64,000 nucleotides of DNA from Pseudomonas sp. NBRC 111124 (GCF_001320245.1 NZ_BCBA01000002.1:1-64000), one strand, 5' to 3'; positions 16,045 through 25,074 are shown, counted from the first letter of the stretch. The notes: generated by a model from the letters alone, not told the origin. Made by a program: numbers and translations.

Positions 16045-19000
16045 CAGCGCCTCCCTTGTGAATTTCGGTAGCTCACTCCGCCTGGGCGCCAAGAATCAGC
16101 GACAGCCTTTTCTGCAGCGATCTGCAGCTGCTTTTGCATGTTCTGCTGAAGCAGTGCTTGGTCGAGTTGCATACCCTCATTGCTACGGTCATCCATCACC
16201 AGGCTGACCGGTGCCGATAGGCTGATAGCAGTGCCAGCTCCCCCGCCGATGGCTCTGACACCCAGCTGACCGCCAGCCGTGCGAGTCAGCGGCATTACCG
16301 CCTCGTCTCCGGCCTCCCCCATCACCCCCAACTTGCCGCCGGCTATGCCGAAGGCTGTCGGGGTGCTCACGATGGAGTTTGTGAAAGCACCGCCATTGGC
16401 GAACAACTGCACGCCGTTCGACCATGCCCCACCCAGAGCTTGAGGGAAGTAGGTGCTGCCGTAGCCGGCCTGCGAAGCGCCAAGGTTGGACGACACCGCG
16501 CCTGCAGACCCAGCCTCCATACCGTTACCGGTGCCTCCACCGAAGTAGGCGGAGGCCGCAGTGGCACCCCAGCTCACCAAGCTACCCAGTAGGCCAGATG
16601 CAGCCTGCTGTGTTGCGATGCGAGCCATATCGGCCAGCACCGACTTGGTGAAGTCGGCAAACGAAAACTTGCCCGTCATGGCGAAGTTCACGACCGCATC
16701 CTCCATCGAGCTGAAGGCGTTCGTGAACAGGGATCGCGTCTGCCCGGCTACATCCCTGGCCTGCTCCAGGTAGTTCTGGAAGGCCGACGACGCACCTTTG
16801 CGCCAGTCTCCCTGCGCGGCCGTCATCTGGTCGTAGTTGGCGATGGTGGTTTCCTGCAGGTCCTTCTCAGTCTTGCTCAGGGCCTCCAGCTTCTGGTTGT
16901 ACTCGTCGAGGCTCATACCGCGGGAGCCGTCGCCGTACTGGTTGGCCAGGTCCAGTCGCTGCTGGTTCATCCGGTCGGTGATGCCGTTTTGCCGATCCTG
17001 CAGGCCGCGCTGGCGATCACCAAGCCCAAGGCCATCGGCGGAGCGCTGGCCCTGCAACCTCAGCGCCAGGACCTGCTGGTCAAGGGCATCAGTGTAGGTC
17101 TGCACTGCCCTGGCCTGCTTGGCCAGCCGGCCCTGCTCGTTGGTCGCCAGCACCGCCAATTCTGTGTCGGCGTCCTTCTGGGCCTTGACCATGGCGGCAC
17201 GGGCATCGGCGATCTTCTGGTCCAGCTGGATGCGCTGCTGGGCGCTGGTGGTGCTCTTGCCTTTTGCCTCCTCCAGAGCCTTGATCTCGGCCTCGTAGGC
17301 GAAAGTGACGTCGCCCTTCTGCTGCTCGATGATCGCCGCGCGCTGGGAAGCGTAGGACTCTTGGGAGATCAGCCCGGCCGTCTGTGCCGCGTCCAGCTCC
17401 TTCTGGTGGTTCTTGTACTCAGCCAGGATGGCGCTCAGCGCGTTCTTCTGGTCGTTGAAGCCGGTGAGGTCGACCGACTTGGTAGGCCCGGCAGCATCCT
17501 TGAACTGCTTAGCGATGTCGGCCTGTACCCGGGCGATGTTCTCGGGCTTCAAGCGCTCGTCGTTCGGGCTGACCTTGCGGATCGCGTCCAGCGACCGGTT
17601 GTACTCCTTCAGGGCGTCTGCCCGCTTCTCGGCGTTGGTTCTGGCCGACTTCTCCAGCGCATCGATTTTGCCGATTGCAACGACAGCTGCCTGTTGCTGC
17701 TGGACATCCAGCTCTCGGGCCCTGGCAATCGCCTGCTGCGTATCTCGCTGCTGGATCAACCCCTTCAGCTCAAGGCTGGCGTTGGTGAGCTTCTTCTGGG
17801 CGTCGGTGTCGTCAGCGTCGGCATTCACAGCGCTCTGCGCTGCGGCTACCTGGCGCTGCATGTCAACGATCCGGCTCGTGATGTCCTGATCCCGACCAAC
17901 GTCATTGAGCGCGTCGACCGTGGCAGCCACCTCGCCCTTCAAAGACTTCCACCCGCGCTCCCACAGCGACAGGTTCTCGGTCACCTCTTTGCTGCGGGAC
18001 TTGATCGTGTCGACGTAAGTGTCGGTGAGGAGCTTTGTGGCCCCGATGGTGTCGCCCTGCTCCTTCAAGGCAACGATCTGCGAGTAGGTCGCAGCGGTGA
18101 GGAAGTTATATTGCTCGTTGAGATCCTTGGCTGCAGCCACCGGGTCCTTGCCGATCGTCAAGAACTCGGCCACGGTCTCCTCGACCGCCTTGCCAGTCGC
18201 TGAGCGCCATTCCAGGGCCGCCTCGGTGATCTCGATGAAGCTGTCAGAGGCGATCTTCCCGCTACCGGCCAACTGGGTAAGCACCTCCGCCGCGGCGCCA
18301 GTGGTGCCGACGGTCGCCGCGACTTGCCGCGCCATTCCCGACATCTGGTCTGCCGTCGTGCCGGCGGCGTTGCCAGTCTTGATCAGCTCCTTTTGGAAGC
18401 CGACAGCTTCCTCGCTGCCCGAGTAGTACGCATAGCCGAGCACGGCCATTGCAGCAGCCGCGGCAGTGAACGGGTTCACCAAGCCAAGGACGTACCCTCC
18501 GAGCGCCTGAGCTGCAGGACCAATGCCTCCGAACATGTCCTTCAATTGCCCGCCCTGCTGAAGGGCAACCATCATGATCGGCTGGCCGGCCACTATGGAA
18601 GTAAAGATATCGGTGAACTGGGCCGGCACGCCACGCAGCGCTGCAGCCGTGGCCTTGGCCGTCATTCCCGTCTTGTTCAGCGCAACATCTGCGCCGCCCA
18701 GAGCCGTGCGCGCCTGGTCGATCTTCGTCTGGTACTCGCCGAATGTCTCCGCATCGAGCGCGCTGCTGGTTCGGAAGCTCTTAAGCCTCTGCTCCATCTG
18801 GTCCAAGCGGCTCATGGCCGCGACGGTCGGGTCGATCTTGCCCAGCAGCTCCTCGAGCGCCTGGCCTTCTTCCCGATGCGCTCCGGCAGCCTTCTTCGCC
18901 GCCTCCGCCTGGCGCTCTTCCGTAGCGATGAGGGCCTGAGCCCGGCTGTTGATGGATGCCTGACGGCTGGCACTGTCCGATAGAACGGCGTTCGCCTGGG

Positions 19001-19502
19001 CGGTGACCTCGGCGCTCTGCTCGGTCGCCCGGTTGAGCGACTGCACGTACTGGCTGGCCTCGAGCGAGGCCTTGGCCACAGCCTGAATTCTGGCTTGCTG
19101 CTCGTCGGCGGATTCGGCGGCGCGCCGGCCAGCCTGGGCGCCGGCATCCGTGGCGCTGGTGAGCGCTTCCTGCACCTTACCCGCCTGCGCGGCCTCGGTC
19201 CGAAACGCCCCCATGTTCGCTGCGGCGCTGCTGAACGCCGTGGAGGCGCTGGTAACAGCGCGCCCCACCGTGGCCATCTGCTGCGCCAGCTCGGTCTGCT
19301 TGGCGTTGAGCGCCTGCAGCTCCTGAACAATCTGCCGGGTGTCACCCTGCAGGCTGCCCAGGGCAGTCTCCCAGGCGCGCCCGGTCCGTCCGGCCGAATC
19401 CTCACTGCGCTTGCCGGCGTCCGTCAACTTATCGAGGTTGTCCTTGGCCTCGACGGCATCACCGGAGTCGATCTGAAGACCGAGAGAGGCAATGGTGGTC
19501 AT
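16044..19502 (-). CDS. Tape measure protein
   Basis: An 1152-residue protein that sets tail length. The N-terminal half is long alanine/glutamine-rich coiled coil. A hydrophobic segment at about 310-370 (QPIMMVALQQGGQLKD..., VNPFTAAAAAMAVLGYAYY) could cross the membrane during DNA ejection. More coiled coil follows, and the C-terminal glycine-rich part (SAGAVSSNLGASQAG, GGAFTNSIVSTPTAFGIAGG, LGVMGEAGDEAVMPL) is highly typical of lambda gpH relatives. Compared with lambda gpH (853 residues) the tail should be somewhat longer. The ATG at 19502 starts just after the GT chaperone reading frame ends. Confidence 0.95.
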   Translation of the reverse strand: MTTIASLGLQIDSGDAVEAKDNLDKLTDAGKRSEDSAGRTGRAWETALGSLQGDTRQIVQELQALNAKQTELAQQMATVGRAVTSASTAFSSAAANMGAFRTEAAQAGKVQEALTSATDAGAQAGRRAAESADEQQARIQAVAKASLEASQYVQSLNRATEQSAEVTAQANAVLSDSASRQASINSRAQALIATEERQAEAAKKAAGAHREEGQALEELLGKIDPTVAAMSRLDQMEQRLKSFRTSSALDAETFGEYQTKIDQARTALGGADVALNKTGMTAKATAAALRGVPAQFTDIFTSIVAGQPIMMVALQQGGQLKDMFGGIGPAAQALGGYVLGLVNPFTAAAAAMAVLGYAYYSGSEEAVGFQKELIKTGNAAGTTADQMSGMARQVAATVGTTGAAAEVLTQLAGSGKIASDSFIEITEAALEWRSATGKAVEETVAEFLTIGKDPVAAAKDLNEQYNFLTAATYSQIVALKEQGDTIGATKLLTDTYVDTIKSRSKEVTENLSLWERGWKSLKGEVAATVDALNDVGRDQDITSRIVDMQRQVAAAQSAVNADADDTDAQKKLTNASLELKGLIQQRDTQQAIARARELDVQQQQAAVVAIGKIDALEKSARTNAEKRADALKEYNRSLDAIRKVSPNDERLKPENIARVQADIAKQFKDAAGPTKSVDLTGFNDQKNALSAILAEYKNHQKELDAAQTAGLISQESYASQRAAIIEQQKGDVTFAYEAEIKALEEAKGKSTTSAQQRIQLDQKIADARAAMVKAQKDADTELAVLATNEQGRLAKQARAVQTYTDALDQQVLALRLQGQRSADGLGLGDRQRGLQDRQNGITDRMNQQRLDLANQYGDGSRGMSLDEYNQKLEALSKTEKDLQETTIANYDQMTAAQGDWRKGASSAFQNYLEQARDVAGQTRSLFTNAFSSMEDAVVNFAMTGKFSFADFTKSVLADMARIATQQAASGLLGSLVSWGATAASAYFGGGTGNGMEAGSAGAVSSNLGASQAGYGSTYFPQALGGAWSNGVQLFANGGAFTNSIVSTPTAFGIAGGKLGVMGEAGDEAVMPLTRTAGGQLGVRAIGGGAGTAISLSAPVSLVMDDRSNEGMQLDQALLQQNMQKQLQIAAEKAVADSWRPGGVSYRNSQGRR

Positions 19503-19505
19503 GAT

Positions 19506-19823
19506 CTACTCCATCGATTCGGCCATGACGGCCAAGGCCTCAACCTCCATGACGCGGAGATCGGGAAAAATGTCGGTTAGGTCGCGGCGATTGATGCCGA
19601 GCATTGAGGCAGTTGCGGGGATGGCGGTGTAGTCCAGGCCGGACGGGCCGCCCGAAGCCACCCGCCACTGCGTGCCTAGGGCATCGAACAGGCGGAAGGC
19701 TGACCATGCGTCTGGCCAGACCTCCACCACCTCCTCCTCGATGTCATCAGGCGTCAGACCCAGCGCCGCCAACTGCTCGACGGAGGGGCCCCGCTCATAG
19801 CAGGCCCGGGCCGCCGCTCTCAG
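19506..19823 (-). CDS. GT chaperone extension (DUF1799), made by -1 frameshift
   Basis: A 105-residue extension (the T part) read in the -1 frame after the slippery heptamer at 19823-19829. It begins LRAAARACYERG and continues with the DUF1799 domain (VWPDAWSAFRLFDALGTQW, GLDYTAIPATASMLGI). Predicted fusion with the G protein (20203-19823) is 232 residues. In lambda, the G and GT chaperones in a fixed ratio guide tube protein onto the tape measure. A TTG at 19772 could allow separate initiation, but the perfect slippery site and in-frame junction make frameshifting the better explanation. Confidence 0.8.
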   Translation of the reverse strand: MRAAARACYERGPSVEQLAALGLTPDDIEEEVVEVWPDAWSAFRLFDALGTQWRVASGGPSGLDYTAIPATASMLGINRRDLTDIFPDLRVMEVEALAVMAESME

Positions 19824-20203
19824 TTTCCCAGGCGGGACGGGCTGTAGGCAGCCTGGAAAGCATCGACGACCGCCTTCGGTGCCCCGGTGCAGGTACGCAC
19901 CAGGTCAACGATGGCCTCGGCACTAAACTCGTCCTCCAGGTCCCAGCCAGTGACGATCTCGCCCAGTTGATCGGCCTGTAGAGCGATTTCGCCGGTGGTG
20001 ACCTCCTCCCAGCTTGCCCCTTCCTTCTGGGCCCTCGCCGCCCAAGCGTCCCGCGCCTTGTTCCAGCGATCGAACATCGCGGACAGTGCCACCCGGTCCA
20101 TGTAGCGGAACTGGAACTCCACAGGGGCCGGCTCGGCGCCAATGCGCGGAACCTGCACCACAGCGGCGAACGTGGGGTTCTGCGCAATCTTGATCTTCGC
20201 CAT
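19820..20203 (-). CDS. Tail assembly chaperone G
   Basis: A 127-residue protein (MAKIKIAQNPTFAAVVQVPR...) located between the tube protein and the tape measure, the position of lambda gene G. It contains PVEFQFRYMDRVALSAMFDRW and ends ...YSPSRLGN*. The last two sense codons plus the preceding G form GGGAAAC immediately before the TGA stop, where ribosomes can slip into the GT frame. It should coat the tape measure during tail assembly and not be in the virion. Confidence 0.85.
   Translation of the reverse strand: MAKIKIAQNPTFAAVVQVPRIGAEPAPVEFQFRYMDRVALSAMFDRWNKARDAWAARAQKEGASWEEVTTGEIALQADQLGEIVTGWDLEDEFSAEAIVDLVRTCTGAPKAVVDAFQAAYSPSRLGN
19823..19829 (-). promoter_or_regulatory. -1 ribosomal frameshift site GGGAAAC
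   Basis: Read on the minus strand the zero frame is CTG GGA AAC TGA. G GGA AAC is a perfect X-XXY-YYZ slippery heptamer, one base different from lambda's GGGAAAG. Slippage by -1 at AAC continues in the frame of the downstream DUF1799 ORF (offset 51 bases to its TTG at 19772). A GC-rich stretch (GAGAGCGGCGGCCCGGGC) follows, suitable for a stimulating structure. Confidence 0.85.
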
Positions 20204-20212
20204 GAGGACTCC

Positions 20213-20872
20213 TTACGCGCCAGCCAGGATACGAACGGGACGGCCCGACAGCGCGATGCTGATGGTGCGCGTCATGAGGCTGTTCCGGTCCATGGTTGGG
20301 GTGGTGGTGATGCTCACGTAGCCTGGGTAGAGGATCTGATCGCCGCCTGGCAGCTTGAGGCGCACCACCACGAGCTCCTTGCTGTCACCGTAGTTCTCGA
20401 CCAGGCCGACGTAGGCCGCGCTCGGCTGATCCTCGACGGTGATAGACAGGGTGATCGGGTTGCGGTTGGTCGGGAACTGGCGGTCATCGTCATCCTCCAG
20501 ATAGCCCACGGTCAGATACTGCTGCTCACCGCCGGCCGAAGTGAACGCGGTCACTTTTGAGATCTGCGCCCAGGCAGTCACGGGGAGGACCGAGCCTACG
20601 CCAGCGCCAGGGGTGTACTTGTCCACGTTGATGGTGTTGAGGCCTTTCAGGGCGAAGGTGTCGGCGGCCACGTCTGCGGCGCTGATAGCGCGGTCAGCAA
20701 TGAGCGCCCAGCCGGAGCTGACCAGCAGAACATCGCCATTTTCGATGTCGTGCCCGACGGCGGTGGCCACCGGTGGCGCAGCATTGGTCAGGGTGGTGAA
20801 GGCGACGGCAGCGCCGAAAACGCTGGCGATTTCCAGCACAGCGCCGTTCGGCAGCGGGAATTTTGCGGCCAT
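20213..20872 (-). CDS. Major tail tube protein
   Basis: A 219-residue protein in the lambda V position, forming the tail tube. The ATG at 20872 has GAGGAAA 9 bases upstream; an earlier ATG at 20887 has none. The sequence has the pattern of siphophage tube proteins: early GAVLEIASVFGAAVAFTTLTNAAPPVATA, then GHDIENGDVLLVSSGWALIADRAISA, and a C-terminal beta-rich domain (LELKLPGGD, GYVSITTTPTM, RTISIALSGRPV). No Ig-like domain is attached. Confidence 0.8.
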   Translation of the reverse strand: MAAKFPLPNGAVLEIASVFGAAVAFTTLTNAAPPVATAVGHDIENGDVLLVSSGWALIADRAISAADVAADTFALKGLNTINVDKYTPGAGVGSVLPVTAWAQISKVTAFTSAGGEQQYLTVGYLEDDDDRQFPTNRNPITLSITVEDQPSAAYVGLVENYGDSKELVVVRLKLPGGDQILYPGYVSITTTPTMDRNSLMTRTISIALSGRPVRILAGA

Positions 20873-20911
20873 GGAGTGTTTCCTCATTGTTGCCCGCCGG
20901 GAGGCGGTTGG

Positions 20912-21340
20912 TTATGCCCCAGCGGGCGGTTGGTCCGCGACACCGCGGTAGGTGAAGCTGGCCGGAACCGTGTAGGTTGCCGACTCGTGAATAGTTGGGC
21001 CCTGGTCAACCGGTTCGGTGACCAGGCCCTCGAAGCCGTTGCGACTGAGCGCCGAATCAACCCGGAAGAGTCTCGAAAGCTCATCGACCAGGGTCTCCGC
21101 GATGACCAGTGGCTGGCCCGCAGGGCAGACGATGCTCACCTGGTAGACACCGGTGTATTCGTAGGCCTCGCCGCCCAGGTAGCGGCAGGTGGTGGCCGCC
21201 GGCAGTTGGAATGCTTGCAAATAGGTTTCGTCGGCCCCAGCCTCGAACCCTTGCTCGAAATTCGCGACCCGGATCGGCCGCGCTGTGGCCCAGGCCATCA
21301 ACTTGATCTCGATGGCCTGCCGGGCCTTTGCTTGGCTCAT
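20912..21340 (-). CDS. Tail terminator protein (DUF4128)
   Basis: A 142-residue protein like lambda gpU, the ring that stops tube growth and binds the head. MSQAKARQAIEIKLMAWAT at the start and the pattern GGEAYEYTGVYQVSIVCPAGQPL followed by VDELSRLF are typical of the DUF4128 family in Pseudomonas siphophages. The start overlaps the stop of the gp10-like gene by 4 bases (21337-21340). Confidence 0.8.
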   Translation of the reverse strand: MSQAKARQAIEIKLMAWATARPIRVANFEQGFEAGADETYLQAFQLPAATTCRYLGGEAYEYTGVYQVSIVCPAGQPLVIAETLVDELSRLFRVDSALSRNGFEGLVTEPVDQGPTIHESATYTVPASFTYRGVADQPPAGA

Positions 21341-22011
21341 ACGCTGTTGTTCCTGATGGCTTCGTCGACGATGCGCTGGAAGTTCGCGAGTGTGATCCGG
21401 ACCATGCCGGCCGGCGCCTGCGTTGAATGTCCGTACTCGAGCGGAATGGCGTACGGCAGGTTGTTCACGATGTACGCGGTCTGGCCGATCGTCAGGGCCT
21501 GCACTTGGGTGATGAGCGCGGTAATAGCCTCGCTACCCGACGGGTCTACTCGGTCGAGCTCCTCAGTCGCCGGCGAATCGATGGAGAACTGCCAGTTGCC
21601 GCGGAACCGTCCGCCGACGTAGCCCTGGCCTGCTACTAGGCCACTGGTGGCGAAGTTCTGCTCGCGCTCGGTCTTGGTGAGAGGCTTGGCGTAGTTAACG
21701 CCCCTGCGCAGCTTGCCGGCCTTGGTGAAGTTGTCCTGGTTCAGGTTGATCAGGGTGTTGCGTACCGCGACCTTGAAGTCGTAGTCATCAGCGGCCTGGC
21801 TCGCCTTGGCCCGGTGGGCCACGTTGGCCGCCCACAGCTCCGGGTTACCGATCGGCGACATGCGGATCACGCTGCTGCCGATCTCGATCACGATCTCGCG
21901 GAAGGTGGCGTCCAGGGCTTGCTCCGCTTGCTCTGCGAATGCCCGGATAGCCTCGGCGAAGCCGCCCTGCTTTCCGCCGTATCGCTGGGTCATGTGCGAG
22001 CCGCGTGGCAT
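21337..22011 (-). CDS. Head-tail joining protein (HK97 gp10-like)
   Basis: A 224-residue protein at the neck position. It has the gp10-like layout: a long N-terminal helix (FAEAIRAFAEQAEQALDATFREIVIEIGSSVIRMSPIGNP shown in part), a central insertion and the C-terminal YIVNNLPYAIPLEYGHSTQAPAGMVR, where the YxxxLExGxSxQAPxGMV pattern is the signature of the family. GAGG is located upstream of the ATG at 22011. Confidence 0.85.
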   Translation of the reverse strand: MPRGSHMTQRYGGKQGGFAEAIRAFAEQAEQALDATFREIVIEIGSSVIRMSPIGNPELWAANVAHRAKASQAADDYDFKVAVRNTLINLNQDNFTKAGKLRRGVNYAKPLTKTEREQNFATSGLVAGQGYVGGRFRGNWQFSIDSPATEELDRVDPSGSEAITALITQVQALTIGQTAYIVNNLPYAIPLEYGHSTQAPAGMVRITLANFQRIVDEAIRNNSV

Positions 22012-22013
22012 GG

Positions 22014-22406
22014 TTACTTCCTCAGTTGGACTGTCCAGGTGGCTTGGGCAGGATCTTCGGACACATTCAGAACCCGGTAGCCGCTCACCTGGTCGCCGAT
22101 CTTGGGCGCCGCCAGGACATCCGTTACAGCACCGGTCTGCCCCTCGAAAAGTTCGTTCTGAAGCACCAGCAGCTTCACGTCTTCGGTCTGGATGCGGGTT
22201 CCGTCAATCTCCTTGGCCAGGTAGCTGCCGAACACACCACGCCCGGCGTAATGGATGGTCGAGGCCGGGACGGTACCGCCGATCTCAGGGTCATATCCGC
22301 CTTTGACCGTGCGGCTGCCAACGACAGGCTTCACCGCATCGGCCAGGCCATCTGGGTCGTCGAACGCTTCCGCCAGCTCAGCCTGGAGTTCTTCACGCAT
22401 CCCCAT
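22014..22406 (-). CDS. Head closure/neck protein
   Basis: A 130-residue protein (MGMREELQAELAEAFDD...VQLRK) between the connector and gp10-like genes, the place of head-closure (stopper) proteins. It contains VVGSRTVKGGYDPEIGGTVP and GDQVSGYRVLNVSEDPAQATWTV, which resemble minor neck proteins of lambda-like phages, although I cannot name the Pfam family with certainty. Spacing to both neighbours is 2-3 bp. Confidence 0.65.
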   Translation of the reverse strand: MGMREELQAELAEAFDDPDGLADAVKPVVGSRTVKGGYDPEIGGTVPASTIHYAGRGVFGSYLAKEIDGTRIQTEDVKLLVLQNELFEGQTGAVTDVLAAPKIGDQVSGYRVLNVSEDPAQATWTVQLRK

Positions 22407-22409
22407 GAG

Positions 22410-22787
22410 TCAGATCCTCTTGAGCATTACGGTGCCGAAGCGCCGTATCCATGGAGCGATGAGGTCGAGGGCGAAGATCTCGCCTGAAGAGCGATCAACA
22501 GACCCCGCAACGTAAGTCTTGCTAGTCGAGGTGCCAGCCTGGGCCGACACGGTCTTGCTCTGCACCTCGCGCTGCGTGTCCTTGTACAGCTTGCCCTCGG
22601 CCGCAAGCTTCGCGACCTGAGCGCCGGCGGTGATGATTGCGTCCGGCACCGGCTCTGGCACCGTCCGCTTTATCCTGGCCGTGAGCCAGGCATTGGCCAT
22701 GGCAACGGCGAGGACTGCATCACCGTCACCTGCCCAGCCCTGCCCCAGCTTCTGGTCGACGTCAGCGACGGTGATGAAGTCGGTCAT
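22410..22787 (-). CDS. Head-tail connector protein (gp6-like)
   Basis: A 125-residue helical protein following the capsid region. MTDFITVADVDQKLGQGW is the typical N-terminus of the phage head-tail connector adaptor family in Pseudomonas, and the C-terminal IFALDLIAPWIRRFGTVMLKRI fits. It would bind below the portal. Three bases separate it from the HeH-domain gene. Confidence 0.7.
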   Translation of the reverse strand: MTDFITVADVDQKLGQGWAGDGDAVLAVAMANAWLTARIKRTVPEPVPDAIITAGAQVAKLAAEGKLYKDTQREVQSKTVSAQAGTSTSKTYVAGSVDRSSGEIFALDLIAPWIRRFGTVMLKRI

Positions 22788-22790
22788 GGC

Positions 22791-23228
22791 TTATTCCTTC
22801 GACGGGATGAGGGCCTGCAGATCGGGCTTATTGAGGGCTGGGTCGAAGGTGATGCCCTGGGCGGTCAGCCACTCCTTGAGTTCCGGCACCTTCATCTTGT
22901 GAGGGTCGGTCTCGTCGCCGCCCTCCTCCTCCTCAATCGCCTTGTCTATCTCGGCCTGGCTGCTGACAGGGGCGTAACCGTTCGGAGGGTAGGCTGACGC
23001 CTTGTAGCCCTGCTCCAGCCACTGGGCGATAGTCGGGCCATCCAGGCGCAGCCCTTCCTCGATCTCGCTTACGCTGATGCCCTGGCGCTGGTACGCCTCG
23101 CCGATGTGCGGAGCATCGCCCTGCACGGACACTGAGGTCGCGCCGTCGATCACGCCAAAAAACTGGTCCAGCCGGCGATAGCAGGTACCCCGCTCGCTGC
23201 CTGGGGTGTTGGTGTAGATGACTTTCAT
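22791..23228 (-). CDS. Head-region protein with C-terminal HeH/SAP-like motif
   Basis: A 145-residue protein. The N-terminal half (MKVIYTNTPGSERGTCYRRLDQFFG...) is unknown. The middle is acidic (EEEEGGDETD), and the C-terminus MKVPELKEWLTAQGITFDP followed by LNKPDLQALI is an HeH/LEM-like helix-extension-helix, found in small phage head proteins and thought to touch DNA or RNA. It lies between capsid and connector; it may be a capsid-associated or decoration protein. Confidence 0.65.
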   Translation of the reverse strand: MKVIYTNTPGSERGTCYRRLDQFFGVIDGATSVSVQGDAPHIGEAYQRQGISVSEIEEGLRLDGPTIAQWLEQGYKASAYPPNGYAPVSSQAEIDKAIEEEEGGDETDPHKMKVPELKEWLTAQGITFDPALNKPDLQALIPSKE

Positions 23229-23244
23229 GCTGATCTCCTGCGCA

Positions 23245-23263
23245 GGGCGCCAGGCCGGCGCCC
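23245..23263 (-). other. Hairpin behind the capsid gene
   Basis: GGGCGCC and GGCGCCC form a perfect 7-bp stem with a 5-base loop, directly between the capsid stop (23276) and the next gene. There is no T-run, so it is more likely an mRNA-stabilising or processing element than a terminator. Confidence 0.5.
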
Positions 23264-23275
23264 CGCATCATGGGG

Positions 23276-24253
23276 TCAAGGGGTGGCGGTGCCGCTGATG
23301 ACCGCGGCGAACGGAACCTGCTTGCGGTCGAAAACGCGCTCCCAGTTCGCAGCGCTGGCGTACTGGGTGGCAGTCGGGCTGAGGTTCTGGCTGTTGCTGC
23401 CTTTCCAGCTGAAGCCGGCCGGCTGCAGGATGTAGGTCTTGCGCTCCCACAACACCTCGGCACCGCCGCCGTTGCCGCCATCCGGTTTGCGCTGCATCTC
23501 GACCGGCATGTGCGGGCTACCCTCGCCGTAGCCGAATGCGCCCTGGCCGAAGAACAGCGACAAGTACTGGCCTGGGGCGTAGATCAAGCCGTCATCCATG
23601 AACACCGGCTTGCCCAGGTAGGTTGCCAGGATGATCTTGCCTTGCGAGTCGCGTAGGTACTCGATCATGTCCTGCTTCACCATCTGGTTCATCACGACCG
23701 AGTGCACGCCGATCGCGGCGAACATATCGGCGGCGTCACCGGCGGTGAACGCAGCGTCCTGGAACGCATTGGCACTGATCGATGCGCCAGCGTCCTTCAC
23801 CATGTCGCCGCCGTTGTTGGCGATGTTGGAGGCGATAACACCTCGAGCCGCGCCCATCAGGTAGCGCTGCCACTGACGGGTCCAGTAGGTGCCGAAGCGA
23901 TTGCGGATGTGCTGCATCGGCTCGGAGTTGGCCAGTTCAGCGGTCAGGTCGGAGACGCCGTAGCCTTTGTTGAGGTACAGGGTTCGGGCACGCATGCTGC
24001 CCTGCTCGGCTTTGCCAACGGCACCGAGGTCGTCGGGGTCATCGTTGGAGATGTTCGGCGCCTCATCGGCGTCGAGATCCTGCCAGTAGCTGATCTCGGA
24101 AGTGCCTTGTCCGTTCTTGGCGATATTGTCCAGGGTCGCCGATCGGGTGATGATGCCCGACTCGTAAACGGCGGTTTTTTCTGGGGAGTTCACCGGCTCC
24201 AGAGTGCCGTAGTAGTCGGCAACGAAGATGTCCGACAGTTGGGTAGATGCCAT
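23276..24253 (-). CDS. Major capsid protein
   Basis: A 325-residue protein (MASTQLSDIFVADYYGTLEPVNSPEKTAVYESG...). Its position after scaffold and its sequence pattern (QDLDADEAPNISNDDPDD, GVSDLTAELANSEPMQHIRNR, YWTRQWQRYLMGAARGVIASNIANNGG in part) match major capsid proteins of DUF4055-portal phages. It does not have an HK97-style N-terminal prohead protease segment, and no protease gene is present, so a separate scaffold is used. Confidence 0.85.
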   Translation of the reverse strand: MASTQLSDIFVADYYGTLEPVNSPEKTAVYESGIITRSATLDNIAKNGQGTSEISYWQDLDADEAPNISNDDPDDLGAVGKAEQGSMRARTLYLNKGYGVSDLTAELANSEPMQHIRNRFGTYWTRQWQRYLMGAARGVIASNIANNGGDMVKDAGASISANAFQDAAFTAGDAADMFAAIGVHSVVMNQMVKQDMIEYLRDSQGKIILATYLGKPVFMDDGLIYAPGQYLSLFFGQGAFGYGEGSPHMPVEMQRKPDGGNGGGAEVLWERKTYILQPAGFSWKGSNSQNLSPTATQYASAANWERVFDRKQVPFAAVISGTATP

Positions 24254-24256
24254 GGG

Positions 24257-25030
24257 TTAGGTTCCTCGGGTGGCTTGGAGTTTTTTGAACGCGTCGGGGT
24301 TGTCACGAGCCATCGCAGCACGCTCGGTCTCGGTGTAATCACCCCATTTCTTCGTGGCCTTGCCACCGTTGTCGCCGGTCTGCCCGGCACCCTGAGCCCT
24401 TGGCCACAGGTGGGTAGCGGTTTCGCGCAGCGATTCCGCCCATTCGAGAGGAGACAGCGGGGTCTTGCCGTCCTTCCCGTACACGACTTCGCCGGCACGA
24501 TCAGTGGCAACGGGCTCGCCGTCTTCGCTCAGCTTGAAGGTGCCGCGAGCGCGGAGAATGATGTCCTCGGCAGCCTCCGGCAGCGCGCCGGCCTTGATGG
24601 CGGCAGCGCGAATGGAGTCAGCCAGCACCTTATCGCTGTACTTGGCAGCGAAGGCCTCGGCCTTGTCGGCGCGCTCGTTGGCGGCCTTGACCTGCTTGTC
24701 CAGGTCGGTACGCAGGCGCTCGGTGCGGCGGCTGATGACCTCGTCCAGCTTGCCCTCGGCGATCAGCTTGGTCTCTTCGTCCTGGCCGGCTTTGGCCAAC
24801 AGGCCCTTCACCGCTTCGATGTCCAGACCGTCGAACTGGCCTTTCAGCTTGTCCAGTTCGGTTTTGATGGCCCTATTGGAGCCGATCAGCTCGGTGTTTT
24901 TGGACTTGAGGCCCGAGACCTCGCCGTCCAGAAATTTCTGAACCTCGCTGCCCAGCGCTGCCTTCAGCGCGGCGGTTTGGGTTTCATCGAGGGTGAGGCC
25001 GTGAGCGGCCGGGTCGAAGTCAAAAGGCAT
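24257..25030 (-). CDS. Scaffolding protein
   Basis: A 257-residue, highly charged, mostly helical protein. Long heptad-like stretches (EVSGLKSKNTELIGSNRAIK, DLDKQVKAANERADKAEAF) and a C-terminal disordered tail (AQGAGQTGDNGGKATKKWGD) are the usual signs of phage scaffolding proteins (GPO/DUF4355-like). It ends 3 bp before the capsid start. It is expected to shape the procapsid and then leave it. Confidence 0.8.
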   Translation of the reverse strand: MPFDFDPAAHGLTLDETQTAALKAALGSEVQKFLDGEVSGLKSKNTELIGSNRAIKTELDKLKGQFDGLDIEAVKGLLAKAGQDEETKLIAEGKLDEVISRRTERLRTDLDKQVKAANERADKAEAFAAKYSDKVLADSIRAAAIKAGALPEAAEDIILRARGTFKLSEDGEPVATDRAGEVVYGKDGKTPLSPLEWAESLRETATHLWPRAQGAGQTGDNGGKATKKWGDYTETERAAMARDNPDAFKKLQATRGT

Positions 25031-25074
25031 GTGGCTATCCCCTGGGGATTGGATGGACCCGCCTTGCGGGCATG

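Noticed and set aside
16989..18203. 404-codon plus-strand frame inside the tape measure gene
   Set aside because: Leucine/glycine-rich antisense shadow of a coiled-coil gene.
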